Below are positions 7,285 to 15,195 of a stretch of DNA of 25,527 nucleotides, piece by piece. A program made the translations under genes and the position numbers. Every line of letters begins with the position of its first letter. The first letter of the stretch is position 1. Source of the DNA: Bacillota bacterium (lineage in GTDB: Bacteria; Bacillota; UBA4882; UBA8346); assembly GCA_023401925.1 (NCBI GenBank), contig JAEXDA010000016.1, positions 1 to 25,527 of the forward strand, in the 5' to 3' direction. The notes beneath the pieces were generated by a model that saw only the letters and a list, made by a program, of their open reading frames with translations, did not search any database and was not told the origin of the DNA.

Positions 7285-8310
7285 GTGAGCAGAGAAAATA
7301 AGGTTTATTTGTGGGTTTTCTTGGTAGCCATTGGTCTGATTGTAATTCTGAAATATCTTTTTCCGTTGATGGCGCCTTTTTTACTGGGGACCATCTTTGC
7401 TTGTCTGATCGAACCTTTTGTACAAAAACTGCATCAGAGGCTTAAAATCGGCAGAAAACTGGCGATAATTTTTATTTTACTTTTGGTTGTCATTTTGACT
7501 TTAAGTATTACCGGCTTTTCATTGATTGCCTTTTATCAGGAAACCCAGCGTTTGATGCCCCAAATCCCGGAAATAGTCGGTCGTCTCTTGAAATTTACCG
7601 GGGTTTCCATCCAGCGTTTGGCCAAATATATTCCCCAGTTCAAGGAATTTGAACCTAATTTGGGCATTCCCGGGGAATCAATCGTTCAGGTTTTACGTTC
7701 TATTATCATGGGAGGAATTCAGATATTGCCCCGTTTCCCCCAACTGATACTGGCTCTCGGTTTTGGGGGTGTCACAGCTTATTTTTTAAGCAGGGATAAA
7801 GAGCAAATTTCAAAGTCATTTTATAAAATTTTGCCTTCAAAATGGCAACCTGCGACTTTGAAATTGAAAACCGAGGTAATGGACTCGGTAACTCGTTTTA
7901 TCAGAGTTGAATGTATTTTAGCCTTGGTAACCACTACTTTTACAACTTTGTTTTTTATGACTTTGGGTAAACCGGCGGCTCTGGCTTATGGATTTCTGGC
8001 AGGTATTTTGGATTTTTTGCCTGTGCTTGGGCCGGGTATGGTGTATATTACTCTTGCGATAATCGATTTATTGTTTGGAAATTATTTGCAGGCTTTGTGG
8101 TTTTTTTTGGCTTATTTTTTATTGTTGCTCATTCGTCAGGTGCTCGAGTACAAACTTATTGGCGAGAATTTAAATCTACATCCCTTGATTGGTATCTTAG
8201 TCGTTTATATGGGTGTTGAAATCTTCGGTTTTGCAGGAATCTTTTTTGGTCCGATGCTGGTTATCATTCTGCGGTCTTTTTACCGAATCATGAAGGCGGT
8301 CGACGGCTGA
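7285..8310 (+). CDS. AI-2E family membrane transporter (YtvI-like)
   Basis: A 341-residue polytopic membrane protein of the AI-2E transporter family (PF01594). Two N-terminal transmembrane segments (LWVFLVAIGLIVILKYLFPL and the next) precede a third, a variable soluble stretch around residues 85-135, and a hydrophobic C-terminal half with PAALAYGFLAGILDFLPVLGPG and the family-typical HPLIGILVVYMG. Members include the sporulation protein YtvI, Na+/H+ antiporters and exporters, so the substrate is open; the AI-2 in the name does not imply quorum sensing. The GTG start at 7285 follows an AGGGCGG site. It sits in the envelope and isoprenoid block but has no obvious biochemical link to it. Confidence 0.85.
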   Translation: MSRENKVYLWVFLVAIGLIVILKYLFPLMAPFLLGTIFACLIEPFVQKLHQRLKIGRKLAIIFILLLVVILTLSITGFSLIAFYQETQRLMPQIPEIVGRLLKFTGVSIQRLAKYIPQFKEFEPNLGIPGESIVQVLRSIIMGGIQILPRFPQLILALGFGGVTAYFLSRDKEQISKSFYKILPSKWQPATLKLKTEVMDSVTRFIRVECILALVTTTFTTLFFMTLGKPAALAYGFLAGILDFLPVLGPGMVYITLAIIDLLFGNYLQALWFFLAYFLLLLIRQVLEYKLIGENLNLHPLIGILVVYMGVEIFGFAGIFFGPMLVIILRSFYRIMKAVDG

Positions 8311-8413
8311 AGGATAATTGTTGATAAGGAAAAGCTTGCTATCGAAAACTAATCACTACATAGAAAATAAAGTAAATTTCAGTCGAACAACTGACATCAC
8401 GGATGGTGTGATC

Positions 8414-9610
8414 TTGAAAAAACGACTTGCAATTTTAGGTTCAACCGGCTCCATCGGCCGGCAAACTCTCGAGGTTGTCAGCCAATTCCCGGAGCGTTTC
8501 GAGGTAGTGGCTTTAAGCGCGGGTTCCAATCTAAAACTGCTTCTGGAACAGATTGCTGCTTTCAAACCCCGATATGTGGCTATTGGTCAAAAAGTGCTTT
8601 ATCAGGAATTAAAGTCAGCGTTATCTGGTATTGCATTCCCAAATCCCATTACTGCTCTGGCGGGATTGGAAGGTTTGACGGAGTTGGCGGTAATTCCGGA
8701 AGTCGATCTGGTATTGACGGCCGTAGTTGGATCCGTAGGCATACGTCCTACTTTGGCCGCAATTGAGGCTGGTAAAGATATTGCCCTTGCCAATAAAGAA
8801 ACTTTGGTTGCGGCAGGGTCAATCATCATTCCGGCAGTGAAAAAGAACCACGTCAAGCTTCTTCCGGTTGATAGCGAGCACAGTGCCATTTTTCAATGTT
8901 TAGAAGGAAGATCTCCCGGTCAGGTTGAACGCCTGGTGTTAACCGCTTCCGGAGGACCGTTCCGTGGGTATCGGCCTGAAGATTTGGAACAGGTTACCTT
9001 GAAACAGGCATTAAACCATCCCAATTGGCATATGGGTGGAAAGATTACTATCGATTCGGCGACCATGTTTAATAAAGGGCTGGAAGTGATTGAGGCCCAT
9101 TGGCTTTTTGATGTGCCGTTTGATAAAATTGCTGCCGTCATTCATCCGGAGAGTATTATTCATTCGATGGTCGAACTTATTGACGGCTCAACAATTGCGC
9201 AGCTAGGCCTTTGCGATATGCGCTTACCGATTCAAATTGCGCTAGCCTATCCACAGCGGTTGCCGGGCCGTTTTCCGAAATTGGATATAACCACTGGAGC
9301 ACAGCTTCATTTTTATCCGGTAGATCCTTCACTTTTTCCTGCTGTGGCGCTGGCTTATGAGGCTGGGAAAGCCGGAGGAACCATGCCGGTGGTTTTGAAT
9401 GCCGCCAATGAAGTAGCGGTGGAAGCTTTTCTTGCCGGCAAAATCAAATTTACCGCGATTATTCGTATTGTTTCGGAGTCAATGGGGTACTATCAGAAAG
9501 AAGGTTTTTCAGTTCATCCGGACATCGAAGAAATTTTCGCTGTTGACCGCCAGGTGCGGGAACGCGTTCATCAATTGATTCAACAAAGGGGGGCAAATTA
9601 TGGGCTTTAA
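8414..9610 (+). CDS. dxr: 1-deoxy-D-xylulose 5-phosphate reductoisomerase
   Basis: DXR (IspC) converts DXP to 2-C-methyl-D-erythritol 4-phosphate with NADPH, the committed step of the MEP isoprenoid pathway that supplies uppS. It shows the N-terminal NADPH loop LGSTGSIG, the VDSEHSAIFQCL block with metal-binding Asp and Glu, LTASGGPFRG, and NHPNWHMGGKITIDSATM. The TTG at 8414 is preferred: it gives the usual KKRLAILGSTGSIG N-terminus, and GGATGGTG lies five bases upstream. A GTG at 8408 is the alternative. The open frame back to 8318 has no family match. The stop overlaps rseP by 11 bases. Confidence 0.95.
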   Translation: MKKRLAILGSTGSIGRQTLEVVSQFPERFEVVALSAGSNLKLLLEQIAAFKPRYVAIGQKVLYQELKSALSGIAFPNPITALAGLEGLTELAVIPEVDLVLTAVVGSVGIRPTLAAIEAGKDIALANKETLVAAGSIIIPAVKKNHVKLLPVDSEHSAIFQCLEGRSPGQVERLVLTASGGPFRGYRPEDLEQVTLKQALNHPNWHMGGKITIDSATMFNKGLEVIEAHWLFDVPFDKIAAVIHPESIIHSMVELIDGSTIAQLGLCDMRLPIQIALAYPQRLPGRFPKLDITTGAQLHFYPVDPSLFPAVALAYEAGKAGGTMPVVLNAANEVAVEAFLAGKIKFTAIIRIVSESMGYYQKEGFSVHPDIEEIFAVDRQVRERVHQLIQQRGANYGL

Positions 9611-10706
9611 TTTTAATTCTGTTTGGGTGACGCTTTTATTGTTAAGCGTGGCGGTGGTGATTCACGAATATGGTCATTTCATGACCGCCCGGGCTTTTGG
9701 AGTCACAGTTTATGAATTCTCCGTCGGTTTTGGGCCTTTAATCGGCAAATTTACCAGGAATGGGGTCCAATATTCGCTGCGTTGGATTTTGTTCGGCGGT
9801 TTCTGTAAGATTGCAGGCATGGATATGGCACTTGAAGGCGAGACCAAAGAACCGGAGACTCGCCCGGAACATGTTTTTTATAATCTTACGCTTTGGAAAA
9901 AAGTCATTGTGCTGGCGACCGGCTCGATCTTTAATTTGCTGCTGGGCATGATTGTATTCTTTTTTGCGTTGATTTGGATTGGGACACCGGTAGTATCCAA
10001 AGGGGCACTGGTGAATAGTTCGGTGGTCATTAGTGTGGTCAATCCAAATAGTCCGGCAATGCAGGCAGGGTTGAAGCCAGGTGATAAGCTCGTGGCCATC
10101 AATGGTGCACCGATTAAACAAGCATCCGACTTATCGGCGGTGATTCAAAAAAATCCCCATCAGGCCGTTAATCTTGAAATTGACCGAAATGGCTCTAAAG
10201 TGATGAAAGAATTAACTGCGATCTACAGTCTTGAGAATAAACGATACTTAATTGGCGTTTCTTTAATGCCGACTCCTAAGTTTAGAACCGCTTCCATTGG
10301 GGAGGCAGCCAAGCAATCTCTTGTTTTTCCTTTGACGACCATAAAAATGCTGGTCCAATTGGTCAAAGGAAAAGTGAAAGGCGCGGTGATGGGCCCTATC
10401 GGTGCTGTTGATATGATTGAACAGACGTTACAGCTTCCCCCGCAATTGGTTTGGTTTACCATCGTTCAACTTTTCGCGGCAATTTGTATTTCACTGGGAC
10501 TCTTTAATTTGTTACCATTACCCTTGCCGATTTTGGACGGCGGTTGGATCGTGATTTTAATTTTGGAAAAACTTTTCAGACGGGAATTTTCCGCCGAGCA
10601 AAAGGCAGCAGCTTATACAATCGGCTTAGTTGCCGCTCTTTTTGCATTCGTCTGGATTACTTATGGAGATATCATTCGACTGGTTAAAAGAGTGTTAGGG
10701 GGATAA
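9600..10706 (+). CDS. rseP: Site-2 protease (RseP/RasP family)
   Basis: Intramembrane zinc metalloprotease that cuts membrane-bound anti-sigma factors and leftover signal peptides. The zinc site HEYGH is at residues 22-26 in the first transmembrane helix. A PDZ domain (roughly 125-205) contains MQAGLKPGDKLVAINGAPI. The second catalytic motif LDGG is at 312-315, followed by the last transmembrane helices. The sequence before it reads NLLPLPLPILDGG, with one extra Leu-Pro pair relative to the usual NLLPxPxLDGG. At 368 residues the length is normal. The ATG at 9600 follows AAAGGGGGG inside the end of dxr, so translation is coupled. Confidence 0.94.
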   Translation: MGFNFNSVWVTLLLLSVAVVIHEYGHFMTARAFGVTVYEFSVGFGPLIGKFTRNGVQYSLRWILFGGFCKIAGMDMALEGETKEPETRPEHVFYNLTLWKKVIVLATGSIFNLLLGMIVFFFALIWIGTPVVSKGALVNSSVVISVVNPNSPAMQAGLKPGDKLVAINGAPIKQASDLSAVIQKNPHQAVNLEIDRNGSKVMKELTAIYSLENKRYLIGVSLMPTPKFRTASIGEAAKQSLVFPLTTIKMLVQLVKGKVKGAVMGPIGAVDMIEQTLQLPPQLVWFTIVQLFAAICISLGLFNLLPLPLPILDGGWIVILILEKLFRREFSAEQKAAAYTIGLVAALFAFVWITYGDIIRLVKRVLGG

Positions 10707-10713
10707 TATTGAA

Positions 10714-11349
10714 ATGCCAAATAAAGCGTGCGCGCCAAGAAAGTTATGGGCTGACCCCAATCGTGAAGGTCAAAGCAAAGGGAGAGAAAGTGAAAGAACT
10801 TGTTCCAAATGCGGTAATTCTGTCCGGAAAGTACGCATTTATAAGTCTTTAAACCTCTGTGAATATTGTTTGAATGAAATCAGGGAAAAGCGAGACGGGA
10901 TTACAAGCTGTCGGGGATGTGGCAAGATTGACCCCTTAGAATTAAAGGAGCATAACGGTTATTGTTCAGGATGTATTTGCAGCGCTTGCGGGAAGCCCGA
11001 TCCGGGGTATGTCCATAAAACAGGCCTATGTTTTCAATGTGCAGCCGCACTGGGTGATTTTTGTCGGAGCTGCGGGAAGGAAGCTGCGGCTCAGGTTCGT
11101 AAAAATAAGGGTTTTTGTAATGAATGTGTGGCAAAGGGTAAACATAAGTTTTCGGGGCGCCGGCGCAGAGAATTTGAAGCGGGGAAAAAACGCTTGAACG
11201 GAATTAAAAACAAAACAGAAACTTCTCACTCCAAACCCGGTTTGATTCAAGATATCATTAAGCCCGGGAAATTGAGTGGGTCATCGAACCAATCTATTTA
11301 TCATAAGACAGCTCATGCTGGAGTGCGGCGTGGGAAAATCCATAAATAG
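10714..11349 (+). CDS. Four-zinc-ribbon basic protein, unknown function
   Basis: I do not recognise this 211-residue protein. Residues 30-138 are four tandem CxxC...CxxC modules: Cys 30/33 with 49/52, 66/69 with 84/87, 89/92 with 106/109, and 117/120 with 135/138, with 13-15 residues between pairs. Each would bind one structural zinc. Repeated aromatic or Lys-Gly stretches (HNGYC, KTGLC, KNKGFC) before the second pair show internal duplication. The first 28 and last 70 residues are Lys/Arg-rich and probably disordered. No signal peptide or membrane segment. A nucleic-acid or ribosome-binding role is possible but inferred from charge and ribbons only. It starts seven bases after rseP with AGGGGGA upstream, so it is likely cotranscribed. 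Confidence 0.75.
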   Translation: MPNKACAPRKLWADPNREGQSKGRESERTCSKCGNSVRKVRIYKSLNLCEYCLNEIREKRDGITSCRGCGKIDPLELKEHNGYCSGCICSACGKPDPGYVHKTGLCFQCAAALGDFCRSCGKEAAAQVRKNKGFCNECVAKGKHKFSGRRRREFEAGKKRLNGIKNKTETSHSKPGLIQDIIKPGKLSGSSNQSIYHKTAHAGVRRGKIHK

Positions 11350-11352
11350 GCA

Positions 11353-11379
11353 TTGACAATTTATTGCAGGCATTATAGT
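11353..11379 (+). promoter_or_regulatory. Candidate promoter of the LacI-type regulator
   Basis: TTGACA (11353-11358) and TATAGT (11374-11379) match the -35 and -10 elements, but the 15-bp spacer is short. The operator begins three bases downstream, which is a good place for repression. Confidence 0.45.
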
Positions 11380-11381
11380 GT

Positions 11382-11399
11382 AATATTGACTGCAATATT
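11382..11399. promoter_or_regulatory. Operator 1, autoregulatory inverted repeat
   Basis: AATATTGACTGCAATATT is a perfect 7-bp inverted repeat around a 4-nt centre, immediately downstream of the candidate -10 and 22 bp before the regulator's ATG. Its core ATTGACnnCAAT recurs before the GH130 gene, as expected for a LacI-family site. Confidence 0.6.
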
Positions 11400-11421
11400 T
11401 TTATATTCATTGGAGCAGTGA

Positions 11422-12456
11422 ATGAGTAAATTAAAAAGAGTGACCTTGGATGATATTGCAAACGAAGTGGGATTAAGTCGTTTTCTGGTTTGTCGTGCCT
11501 TAACCGGAAAACCTGGAATTAATGAAAGTACCCGCAAACGAATCCAGGAAGCGGCATTGCGCTTAGGCTATAAAAATCAGCGGGCTAAGCGGATTGCTGC
11601 TCCCGAAGTAAAGTCGGTTGTATTATTAATTGATGAAATTGAGGCCAACCGTGTTTTTTGGACTCGTATTATCCGGGGAATTGAAGCTGCTGCCAGAAAT
11701 TACGGCTGGGACTTATTATTGCGGGCGATATCCAGGGATGAAGTAGTAAAAGGAGAAATACCCTCAGTTATCCTGGAAGGAAGAGTCAATGGGGTATTGA
11801 TTACCGGCAATTTTACTTCTGACTATGTGGCCCGTTTTGAAAAAGTCGATTGTGAAGTCGTTCTCGTCGACAATTATTTACCTACCACTCAGCACGATGC
11901 CGTTTTAATTGCTGATTGGGAAGGCAGTTTTTTAACAACCAAACATTTACTGGAGCTGGGCCATAAAAAAATCGGATATGCCGGACAAATCAGCGGCCAT
12001 TGGAGTTGGATCCAACGGTATCATGGTTTTTTGCAGGCATTGCATGAATACGGCATGGATTATAATTCCGATTATGCCATCGGGCAGAAAAATTCCGACC
12101 GGATTTGGGAGGATCATGAATTAATTAACCGTGAAATCGCAAAATTGAAAAATTTTCCAACCGCATGGGTTTGTAATAATGATTACACGGCTCAAGTGGT
12201 TATCAAGGCCTTGAAAAAAATCGGAAAGTCGATTCCCAAAGATCTTTCCATTGTTGGTTTTGACGATTTGGTTCCTGAGGATTTCCCCGAAAATCCTTCT
12301 CTCACAACCGTTCGAGTTTTTGGCACCGCACTGGGGGAAGCCGCATTTGAGCAGCTCTTGTGGCGGTTAAGTAACAGAAACAGCCAATCTCGTTGCATTC
12401 TAGTAGGAGTGCAGTTTGTGGAAGGAGATACCACGGCTCCTCCTGAGTACAGTTAA
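11422..12456 (+). CDS. LacI-family transcriptional regulator
   Basis: Sugar-responsive DNA-binding regulator, 344 residues. The N-terminal helix-turn-helix is at about residues 7-28 (VTLDDIANEVGLSRFLVCRAL), where Cys24 replaces the usual Ser or Thr. The hinge helix follows (KRIQEAALRLGYKNQ). The effector-binding periplasmic-binding-protein-like domain runs from about 66, with LGHKKIGYAGQ and LSIVGFDDLVPEDFPENPSLTTV typical of the family. GGAG precedes the ATG. It stands directly upstream of the sugar island, in the same direction, and matching inverted repeats precede it and the next gene. It therefore probably represses both until a manno-oligosaccharide derivative binds. Confidence 0.92.
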   Translation: MSKLKRVTLDDIANEVGLSRFLVCRALTGKPGINESTRKRIQEAALRLGYKNQRAKRIAAPEVKSVVLLIDEIEANRVFWTRIIRGIEAAARNYGWDLLLRAISRDEVVKGEIPSVILEGRVNGVLITGNFTSDYVARFEKVDCEVVLVDNYLPTTQHDAVLIADWEGSFLTTKHLLELGHKKIGYAGQISGHWSWIQRYHGFLQALHEYGMDYNSDYAIGQKNSDRIWEDHELINREIAKLKNFPTAWVCNNDYTAQVVIKALKKIGKSIPKDLSIVGFDDLVPEDFPENPSLTTVRVFGTALGEAAFEQLLWRLSNRNSQSRCILVGVQFVEGDTTAPPEYS

Positions 12457-12575
12457 GAGAATGTGCGCCCTCTTTTAATCTCCTATTTTCCTTCCGTTAG
12501 ATTTTTCCATTACATCCCTTTCCAAAGATTTCTCTGCAAATTGAGGGGTATCTTTTTTTTGCAAATGAAAAAAGA

Positions 12576-12634
12576 TTGACATTTTGTTACAAAGATGTTA
12601 ATATTGACATCAATTAGTGCAATATTTATATAAT
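12576..12634 (+). promoter_or_regulatory. Overlapping promoters of the sugar operon
   Basis: Promoter 1 is TTGACA (12576-12581), a 17-bp spacer, then TAATAT (12599-12604). Promoter 2 is TTGACA (12604-12609), a 17-bp spacer, then TATATA (12627-12632), or TATAAT at 12629-12634 with 19 bp. Operator 2 covers the -10 of the first and the -35 of the second. Confidence 0.6.
12600..12626. promoter_or_regulatory. Operator 2 of the sugar operon
   Basis: AATATTGACATCAAT (12600-12614) has the same ATTGACnnCAAT core and spacing as operator 1. A further half site CAATATT lies at 12620-12626. Binding here would block both overlapping promoters. Confidence 0.55.
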
Positions 12635-12696
12635 TTGTAGTAATAAATTGTAGTTCCATCGCGTACAAATAACGCTAACTAGAAGGGATGAAACTT

Positions 12697-13713
12697 ATGA
12701 CCGCTAAAAAAAATAGCGTTTTTAACGAAGCAACCAGCAAAATCCAGGTAATCAATGCAGTTGAATTACCCAATATCCCTTGGGAGGATCGACCAACCGG
12801 CTGTGGGGATGTAATATGGCGTTCAACCAAAAATCCGATTATCCCAAGGAACCTGATACCCTCTTCCAACAGCATCTTTAATAGCGCAGTCGTCCCTTTT
12901 GGGGGGGGATTTGCGGGGGTTTTTCGTTGTGATGACAAACGTCGCCATATGCAGTTGCATAGCGGAAAAAGCGATGACGGCTATCAATGGGTAATTAACA
13001 ACGAGCCGATCACTTTTATTTGCAATGATCCTGAAATTGGTAAATTCGATTATGGTTATGACCCTAGGGTATGCTGGATCGAAGATCGTTATTATATCAC
13101 TTGGTGCAATGGTTACCATGGACCTACCATCGGCGTCGGATACACCGATGATTTTGAAAAATTTTATCAAATGGAAAATGCATTTTTGCCCTTCAATCGC
13201 AATGGGGTTTTATTTCCCCGCAAAATTAACGGTAAATATGCAATGCTGAGCCGGCCCAGTGACAACGGCCATACTCCCTTTGGCGACATTTTTTATAGCG
13301 AAAGCCCGGATATGTGCTATTGGGGACATCACCGCCATGTCATGTCCCCCACCCAAGGGTGGCAATCCACAAAAATAGGCGCCGGACCGGTCCCGATTGA
13401 AACCAATGAAGGTTGGCTTTTAATTTACCATGGAGTCCTTACTTCATGCAATGGATTTGTCTATAGTGCCGGAGCGGCTTTGTTAGATCTGGAAGAGCCT
13501 TGGAAAGTAATTCACCGCACCAAGTCTTATTTAATTTCTCCCCAGACAATGTATGAATGTGTCGGGGATGTACCCAATGTGTTCTTCCCTTGTGCGGCTC
13601 TAACTGATCCGGCCACTGGCAAAATAGCCATTTACTATGGAGGAGCTGATACTGTGACCTGCCTGGCTTATGCCAAAGTCGACGAAGTGCTGGATTTCAT
13701 AAAAACCAACTAA
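12697..13713 (+). CDS. GH130 beta-mannoside phosphorylase
   Basis: Glycoside hydrolase family 130 enzymes cleave beta-mannosides with phosphate to release alpha-mannose 1-phosphate. The 338 residues show the five-bladed-propeller family blocks: NPIIPRN, SSNSIFNSAVVPF, FAGVFRCDD, the YDPRV catalytic region at 121-125, HGVLTSCNGFVYSAGAAL and the closing IAIYYGGADTV. The length and the PW(E)DRPTGCGDV start resemble the shorter GH130_2-type proteins more than the roughly 390-residue mannosylglucose phosphorylases. The epimerase in the operon nevertheless points to manno-oligosaccharide or mannosyl-glucose substrates. No signal peptide, so it is cytoplasmic. The ATG at 12697 was chosen because GAAGGG is nine bases upstream; the ATG at 12688 abuts that site. 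Confidence 0.88.
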   Translation: MTAKKNSVFNEATSKIQVINAVELPNIPWEDRPTGCGDVIWRSTKNPIIPRNLIPSSNSIFNSAVVPFGGGFAGVFRCDDKRRHMQLHSGKSDDGYQWVINNEPITFICNDPEIGKFDYGYDPRVCWIEDRYYITWCNGYHGPTIGVGYTDDFEKFYQMENAFLPFNRNGVLFPRKINGKYAMLSRPSDNGHTPFGDIFYSESPDMCYWGHHRHVMSPTQGWQSTKIGAGPVPIETNEGWLLIYHGVLTSCNGFVYSAGAALLDLEEPWKVIHRTKSYLISPQTMYECVGDVPNVFFPCAALTDPATGKIAIYYGGADTVTCLAYAKVDEVLDFIKTN

Positions 13714-13812
13714 CCGGCGGGGTGATATCCATTCAATTTACAAAAGAGGAGGGATGTTTGGAAAAGTTTCGCCTAATTTTCCAGATCAAAAAAAGAAAGG
13801 GAGTGTTATGAA

Positions 13813-15048
13813 TTGAAAAAAGTCGGAGCAATTTTGTTAGTATTATTATTGGGGGCAATCATTGCCGGATCGAGCATCAGTGTGTGGGGAGCCAATGGTC
13901 TTACGGGTAAAATTATTATTACCACTCACCGTACGGATAAAGTTGACAAAGAACTTCCGGCGCTTTCCAAAGAATTCGCCAAAGATTTTCCCGGCGCCGA
14001 GCTGGAGTGGGTAGGAATTAAAGACGCCGTTCAGACTTTACAGACCCAAATGGCCACGCATACGATGACCGATATTACCGAACAATTCGGTGAAATGAAT
14101 CAAACGGATTTTCCCAAGTTTTTTGCTCCCCTGGATGACCTAGGCTTTACCAAAGCCAATATTGTTGATTATGAAAAGGGTATTTGCCCCACGGATAAAA
14201 AATTATATACTCTTACCCATGCCGCTAATTATGTGGGGCTGATTTATAACAAGAAAGTCTTTAAGAATTGCGGTATTACCAAAACTCCTACGACTTGGGC
14301 GGAATTGATGGCTGATTGCGCGAAAATCAAAGCCAAAGGGATTGTTCCGCTGGCTTCCAATTTCAAAGATAAATGGCCATTTGAAAACATTTGTTTCTTC
14401 TCCGGTTTCTATAATACCGGCGACCCTGATTATTATAATAAGCTATCCCAAAAGGGCAAGTTATTGGTTGACGATGGTGGTCCGTTGACGATGTTTAAAG
14501 TTTACCGGCAGTTAAATGAAAAAGGCTACCTGGAACCTAACCTTACCTCCACCAGTTGGGACAGCTTCCGGAAAGATTTTCCAGCCGGTAAATTCGGCAT
14601 GACCTTGCTTGGTAGCTGGTATCCGCCGCAATTTGGGGATATGGGCGGATCGATGGAGGATATCGGCATGTTCGCCATCCCGGGTTCAAAGTATATCTTC
14701 GCCGGTGGTGACTGGAGATATGCCATCAGTAAGGATTGTAAAAATATCCCGCTGGCTAAGGCCGCTTTAAAATGGTTATGGGAAAAAGGCCGTTATGCCA
14801 ATGCAATCGGTATGGTTCCGCCCCAAAAAGGCATTACCTATCCGCAAGCTTTTGTCAACGAATTACTCAGCAGCAAATTGCCGATTGTCAATGAAAATCC
14901 GGACAAAATAGCCTGGACCAAAGTTTATAACAAGGCTCAGGTTTACCTGCCTGATATCGCTCAAGAATATATTTTAGCCAAAGATCCCAATGCTGTCATT
15001 AAAAAATATAACGATCGATGGGCCAGGGCTGTAAAAGCTATCAAATAA
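13813..15048 (+). CDS. ABC sugar-binding protein (CUT1 type), non-lipidated
   Basis: Extracellular solute-binding protein family 1, 411 residues, which captures oligosaccharides for the two permeases downstream. The signal peptide spans about residues 1-26 (KKVGAILLVLLLGAIIAG, ending near SVWGAN) and contains no cysteine, so this is a type I secreted protein rather than the lipoprotein usual in monoderm Firmicutes. That fits a soluble periplasmic form. The mature part has the usual two-lobed features: ITTHRTDKVDKELPALSKEF, then AANYVGLIYNKKVFKNCGI and TPTTWAELMADCAKIKAKG. The TTG start at 13813 has GAAAGGGAG upstream; no ATG is in frame. An inverted palindromic element separates it from the permeases. 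Confidence 0.92.
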   Translation: MKKVGAILLVLLLGAIIAGSSISVWGANGLTGKIIITTHRTDKVDKELPALSKEFAKDFPGAELEWVGIKDAVQTLQTQMATHTMTDITEQFGEMNQTDFPKFFAPLDDLGFTKANIVDYEKGICPTDKKLYTLTHAANYVGLIYNKKVFKNCGITKTPTTWAELMADCAKIKAKGIVPLASNFKDKWPFENICFFSGFYNTGDPDYYNKLSQKGKLLVDDGGPLTMFKVYRQLNEKGYLEPNLTSTSWDSFRKDFPAGKFGMTLLGSWYPPQFGDMGGSMEDIGMFAIPGSKYIFAGGDWRYAISKDCKNIPLAKAALKWLWEKGRYANAIGMVPPQKGITYPQAFVNELLSSKLPIVNENPDKIAWTKVYNKAQVYLPDIAQEYILAKDPNAVIKKYNDRWARAVKAIK

Positions 15049-15061
15049 TTAGGCGGAATGC

Positions 15062-15178
15062 TGGGCTGTCTCCCAAAAGAAATTTGTGATAAAGATATAC
15101 AATCTATAATACTTTGTTTATTCATTGTGCTATATATTGTATATCTTATTGGTTTTGAAGTTTTTTAAGACAGCCTCG
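15062..15178 (-). repeat. Palindromic intergenic element, copy B (inverted)
   Basis: The left arm GGGCTGTCTCCCAAAAG (15063-15079) matches the reverse complement of the right arm of copies A and C. The right arm TTAAGACAGCCTC (15165-15177) matches the reverse complement of their left arm. This copy is therefore inserted in the opposite orientation. The inner stem GATAAAGATATACAAT (15089-15104) pairs with ATTGTATATCTTATT (15136-15150). It sits between the binding-protein and permease genes, where it could lower downstream expression or protect the upstream mRNA. Confidence 0.75.
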
Positions 15179-15195
15179 TAAAGGGGGCGGGATGG

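Noticed and set aside
9738..10121. Minus-strand frame of 127 codons
   Set aside because: Shadow of rseP with His/Cys-rich random-looking sequence and no start context.
12457..12575. Terminator after the LacI-type gene
   Set aside because: A run of eight T is present but no convincing stem precedes it.
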